A stretch of 64,000 bases of DNA from Geothrix sp. PMB-07 (GTDB lineage: Bacteria; Acidobacteriota; Holophagae; Holophagales; Holophagaceae): NCBI RefSeq assembly GCF_030758935.1, contig NZ_CP132333.1, forward strand, positions 1 to 64,000, given 5' to 3'. This document shows positions 61,503-64,000 of the stretch, piece by piece. The stretch's first letter is position 1; every line of letters starts with the position of its first letter. Position numbers and translations under genes: made by a program. Under the pieces are notes generated by a model. It searched no databases. It was not told the origin of the DNA and was given only the letters and a program-made list of their open reading frames with translations.

Positions 61503-63287
61503 TCAACCCAGGGCCCGAAGGGCGGCGGGAAGATGGGGGCTGCGGAGCAGTTGTTGCTGCTCCGCCTCAGAAAGCAGGCCCCAGATGCGCATGGAGGCAT
61601 CCCGGGGGGTTTTGGGGTTAAGCAACAGCTCCGACATGATGGCCGCATGGGCCATGAGCACGGGATGGCCCGCGATCTGTTCCAGCACCGCCCTGGGGGT
61701 GAGCTTGTTCCGGGCCAGGCGGAGGAGGATGCCCGGATCCAGCTGCCGGTCCGCCACAAGGCTGCGCAGGGTTTCTTCATCCTGTAGCACTTCCTGGGGC
61801 AGATGGCGCAGCAATTCCCCGCCGGAGGAACGAATGGCTGAGATGCGCTCAGACACATCCATGTCCTGGTAGAGGTTGCGAAGGGTCACGAGGGCCTGGC
61901 GTTTGACTTCCAGGTGGAGGAGCCGCGGATCGCGAAGCACCTCGATGGCGGGCTTCACCCCCTTCAGCCGCCCCAGGAGCCGGAGGGCTGAGGCTTCGGA
62001 GATGAGGGGATGGTGCACCAGGGCCTCGGCCACCAGGGGATCTTCGGACCAGCCCATGTGGGAGGCGATGGTTTCCACGCGATCCCGGTCGAGACCCAGA
62101 GCCGTGGCGGCCAGCAGGCGCGGGCTCAGGGCAGGGTTCTCCAGGGCCAATTGGAAGACCTGGGGATTGGGGTCTTTGAGCACAAGGCTGATCTGCTCTT
62201 CCTGGGTGGCCTGGGTGGCGAGGAAGACCCGTTCTTCCATGGTGGCCCAGCGGCCCTCTTCGCCCCGCTCGGGCAGCGCCGTGGCGATGCCTGAGCGCTC
62301 GCGCTGCAGGCGGTCATAGAAGTACTTCACCACACGCAGCAGGTGCGGCGACTGCCGCTTGGCCCAGTAGGTGATGAACTGGTACTCGCTCTCATCCAGC
62401 TGGGTGAAAAAACTCACAATGCGGCGCAGGGCAGCGCGATCAGAGGCACCCTGCTCCAGGGCGGAGACCAGGTGCCCTGAGAGGGCCACCCGACGAGACA
62501 GATCCGCCGGACTGCCGGGCGCTTCCTGAAGGCCGGTCCGGATGGGTTCACGGAAGTACCAGCGGGCCTCGGCGTAGACCTCTTCGAAGAAGGCCGACTC
62601 GACGCTTTCGGCCAGGGCGCGGCAGATCAGATCCTCGGAGACCAGGGGGTTCTGGAGGGCTGTTTGACGCAGCTCCGCATCCGCGTTCACGAGGAAGGCG
62701 AGGAGTTCTTCCGGCTGAGCTGTCTGCCGGGCTCGTTCCAGGCTCCGGGCCCGGTCCAGGCCATCGGTGGGTGGTTGCTGGGGCAGGGCGGCAGGTAAGC
62801 TGGCAAGGGCCTCCCAGTCGGGATGCTCCTCGGGCAGCGGCGGCAACTCCAGCGTGCTGCCGGTGGCGGAGACCGTCTTCGCCAGTTGCTTGGCCAGCAG
62901 CTTCGCCACGGGCTTCAGGCTCGAGTTCAGCTGTGAGTAAAGGGCCTTCACCGATTCAGAGCGGTCCGCTTTTTCGGCGGCGGGGGCCTGATCCATCTCC
63001 CGCATCTGATCGAACAGCGAGACCACCATTTCGAGGTCGCGGCGGATGGCTTCAGGCGTGGATTCGTTTTCCGCCAGGCCCAGCAGGATGGGCCAGTGGG
63101 CCAGCCAGTGCGGCGTGCGGGCCATGAGGGTGAGCAGCCTCGGAGAGGCCAGGGACCGGGCCAGCCCCTCGAGCATGTGCACTTGACCTTCGGAGGGCAA
63201 CTGGGGGCGCACCAAGGCCAGGTGATGAAAATGAATCCGTTCGGATTCCGCGAGGGTCTCCAGGAACGCGGACTCCTCTTCCCTCAC
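61503..63287 (-). CDS. Alpha-solenoid (LRV/HEAT-like repeat) protein
   Basis: A 594-residue helical protein without signal peptide. Many units share the pattern N/D-P-x5-L-x(3-5)-L (LRQTALQNPLVSEDLICRAL, PQVFQLALENPALSPRLLAA, PLVAEALVHHPLISEASALR, ARNKLTPRAVLEQIAGHPVL), like leucine-rich variant or HEAT repeats. It probably serves as a protein scaffold. GTG 63287 has GGGAGGAG upstream and begins 13 bases after the HisA-like stop; the longer frame from 63374 runs into that gene. Confidence 0.72.
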   Translation of the reverse strand: MREEESAFLETLAESERIHFHHLALVRPQLPSEGQVHMLEGLARSLASPRLLTLMARTPHWLAHWPILLGLAENESTPEAIRRDLEMVVSLFDQMREMDQAPAAEKADRSESVKALYSQLNSSLKPVAKLLAKQLAKTVSATGSTLELPPLPEEHPDWEALASLPAALPQQPPTDGLDRARSLERARQTAQPEELLAFLVNADAELRQTALQNPLVSEDLICRALAESVESAFFEEVYAEARWYFREPIRTGLQEAPGSPADLSRRVALSGHLVSALEQGASDRAALRRIVSFFTQLDESEYQFITYWAKRQSPHLLRVVKYFYDRLQRERSGIATALPERGEEGRWATMEERVFLATQATQEEQISLVLKDPNPQVFQLALENPALSPRLLAATALGLDRDRVETIASHMGWSEDPLVAEALVHHPLISEASALRLLGRLKGVKPAIEVLRDPRLLHLEVKRQALVTLRNLYQDMDVSERISAIRSSGGELLRHLPQEVLQDEETLRSLVADRQLDPGILLRLARNKLTPRAVLEQIAGHPVLMAHAAIMSELLLNPKTPRDASMRIWGLLSEAEQQQLLRSPHLPAALRALG

Positions 63288-63300
63288 GGCTCCTCCCAAA

Positions 63301-64000
63301 TCAGGCGCAGGCGCCCTGGAGGAAGGCGAGAAGCCTGGGTTCCTGCTGGAACAGGAGGGCGTCCACCAGGGCACCCTTGAGGGCAGGGTGGTTCTGGACC
63401 GCTTCCAGGTGTTCTGGCGTGGTGATGCTGCCGCCCATGACCATGGGCAGGCCCGTGGCCGCCCCCAATTCCCGGGCAGTCTGGAAATCGGGTTCGGTGG
63501 AGCCCTGATCGGGAATGTCGATGAAGAGGAGGCGTTTGAAACCGTAGGCTTTCGCGCGCAGGGCCAGGTCGAGGGCCGTCAGGCCATCGGCATCCACCCA
63601 GCCGGAACGGTGCACCTTGCCCGCACGGGCATCAATGGCCGCTGTGAGGAAAGGCTGGAACCGCGCCATGAGCTGCTCGGCCACCATGGGCGACTTGTGG
63701 AGAATGGTGCCCGCCACCAGCCAGGTGGCGCCGAGATCGATGAAGTACTGGGCCTGGTCGGAGCTGCGGATGCCGCCGGCGATCTGGACGCAAACCTTGC
63801 GTTCCCGGGCATGGCAACGCTGGAGAATCTGGCCGATCAGCTCGCGGTTGTTGCCACGGCCCATGGCCGCATCCACATCCACCAAGGCCAGTCGGGTAGC
63901 CCCTTCCTCGATCAGTCGGCCGGCCAACTCCCAGGGTGTCAGCAGGCAGGACTCTCCCATGCCCGCGGTTGAAACCACACGGCCATTCTGGAGATTCAAG
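63301..64000 (-). CDS. hisA: HisA/HisF-like TIM-barrel protein (N-terminus outside window)
   Basis: At least 233 residues of a phosphoribosyl-isomerase-type barrel. Its start lies beyond base 64000; the visible beginning LNLQNGRVV corresponds to the I-D-L-x-x-G-R-V strand of HisA. Other blocks are RLIEEGATRLALVDVDAAMG, CVQIAGGIRSSDQAQYFIDL, VAGTILHKSP and AAIDARAGKVHRSGW, with the second phosphate-site glycines in MVMGGSI. Some catalytic residues (the N-terminal Asp) are out of view, so HisA is preferred over a HisF- or TrpF-like role without proof. It heads the 63-kb minus run into the solenoid gene. Confidence 0.75.
   Translation of the reverse strand, partial: LNLQNGRVVSTAGMGESCLLTPWELAGRLIEEGATRLALVDVDAAMGRGNNRELIGQILQRCHARERKVCVQIAGGIRSSDQAQYFIDLGATWLVAGTILHKSPMVAEQLMARFQPFLTAAIDARAGKVHRSGWVDADGLTALDLALRAKAYGFKRLLFIDIPDQGSTEPDFQTARELGAATGLPMVMGGSITTPEHLEAVQNHPALKGALVDALLFQQEPRLLAFLQGACA

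Noticed and set aside
63997-63999. TTG start for the HisA-like gene inside the window
   Set aside because: The HisA family has several residues before LNLQNGRVV, so this is internal and the real start lies beyond the edge.

Overview
The window is ordinary chromosome from a high-GC Gram-negative bacterium. It codes densely on both strands and has many 4-base ATGA start/stop overlaps. Outer-membrane genes are present (LolA, an MsbA-type exporter, a CBM9/DUF5916 barrel protein), along with a DUF1501/DUF1800 secretion pair, a KimA-type potassium transporter and many TPR lipoproteins or secreted proteins. I think an acidobacterium of the Holophagae (Geothrix/Holophaga type) is the most likely source, but this is inferred from gene style and not shown by any marker gene. 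I see no rRNA, tRNA, CRISPR array, insertion sequence or prophage.

Layout. 1-4.8 kb: end of gyrA, a strong hairpin terminator, then a minus-strand run glyA, MASE1 hybrid histidine kinase, gamma-glutamylcyclotransferase-like protein. 4.9-7.8 kb: purB, a cysteine-free Asd/Usg-like protein and a four-cluster ferredoxin. 7.8-12.2 kb: a MocR regulator divergent from a rhodanese plus acetyltransferase, then lipA and a possible methyltransferase. 12.3-16.8 kb: transporters (half-size EamA, KimA-like, MFSD1-like MFS). 16.9-17.7 kb: a lipoprotein barnase-like RNase overlapping its barstar-like inhibitor. 17.7-21.0 kb: a SnoaL-like protein, YceH, ThiG, a secreted repeat protein and a TetR regulator with two tandem palindromes.

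21.0-29.7 kb is the centrepiece: a lysine riboswitch followed by dapE-asd-lysC-dapB-dapA-dapD-dapC-lysA. This is nearly the whole succinylase route to lysine in one transcription unit; only dapF is missing. A large inverted repeat sits between dapD and dapC, and the last gene is an unusual LysA.

29.7-42.7 kb (mostly minus): TPR membrane protein, zinc-ribbon/FHA protein, LolA, WalJ-like hydrolase, a CPBP protease, three tandem TPR paralogues behind an acyl-CoA carboxylase subunit, a cyclic-nucleotide-domain/aspartase fusion, an exported HIT protein and transaldolase. 42.8-51.2 kb: thyX with a class V aminotransferase, a CBM9/DUF5916 protein, glutaminyl cyclotransferase, a DUF192 protein, a degenerate PdeM-like phosphoesterase, an LpqC-like esterase and a TauE/SafE permease. 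51.2-54.7 kb: DUF1501, DUF1800 and a lipoprotein. 55.3-64 kb (minus): a long run from a HisA-like gene through an alpha-solenoid protein, a four-gene translationally coupled ECF sigma module, an MsbA-type ABC exporter and queA.

Non-coding signals of note are the lysine riboswitch, five intergenic copies of a repeat family built from 9-10 base units (CACGGATGAA, CACCAAGA or CACGGAGA types), a perfect 19-bp hairpin at 55.2 kb and palindromes next to two regulators. The most unusual proteins are the lipoprotein RNase/barstar pair, the CNBD-aspartase fusion, the Cys-free Asd paralogue, the divergent LysA, the PdeM-like protein lacking metal ligands and the three-paralogue TPR array.
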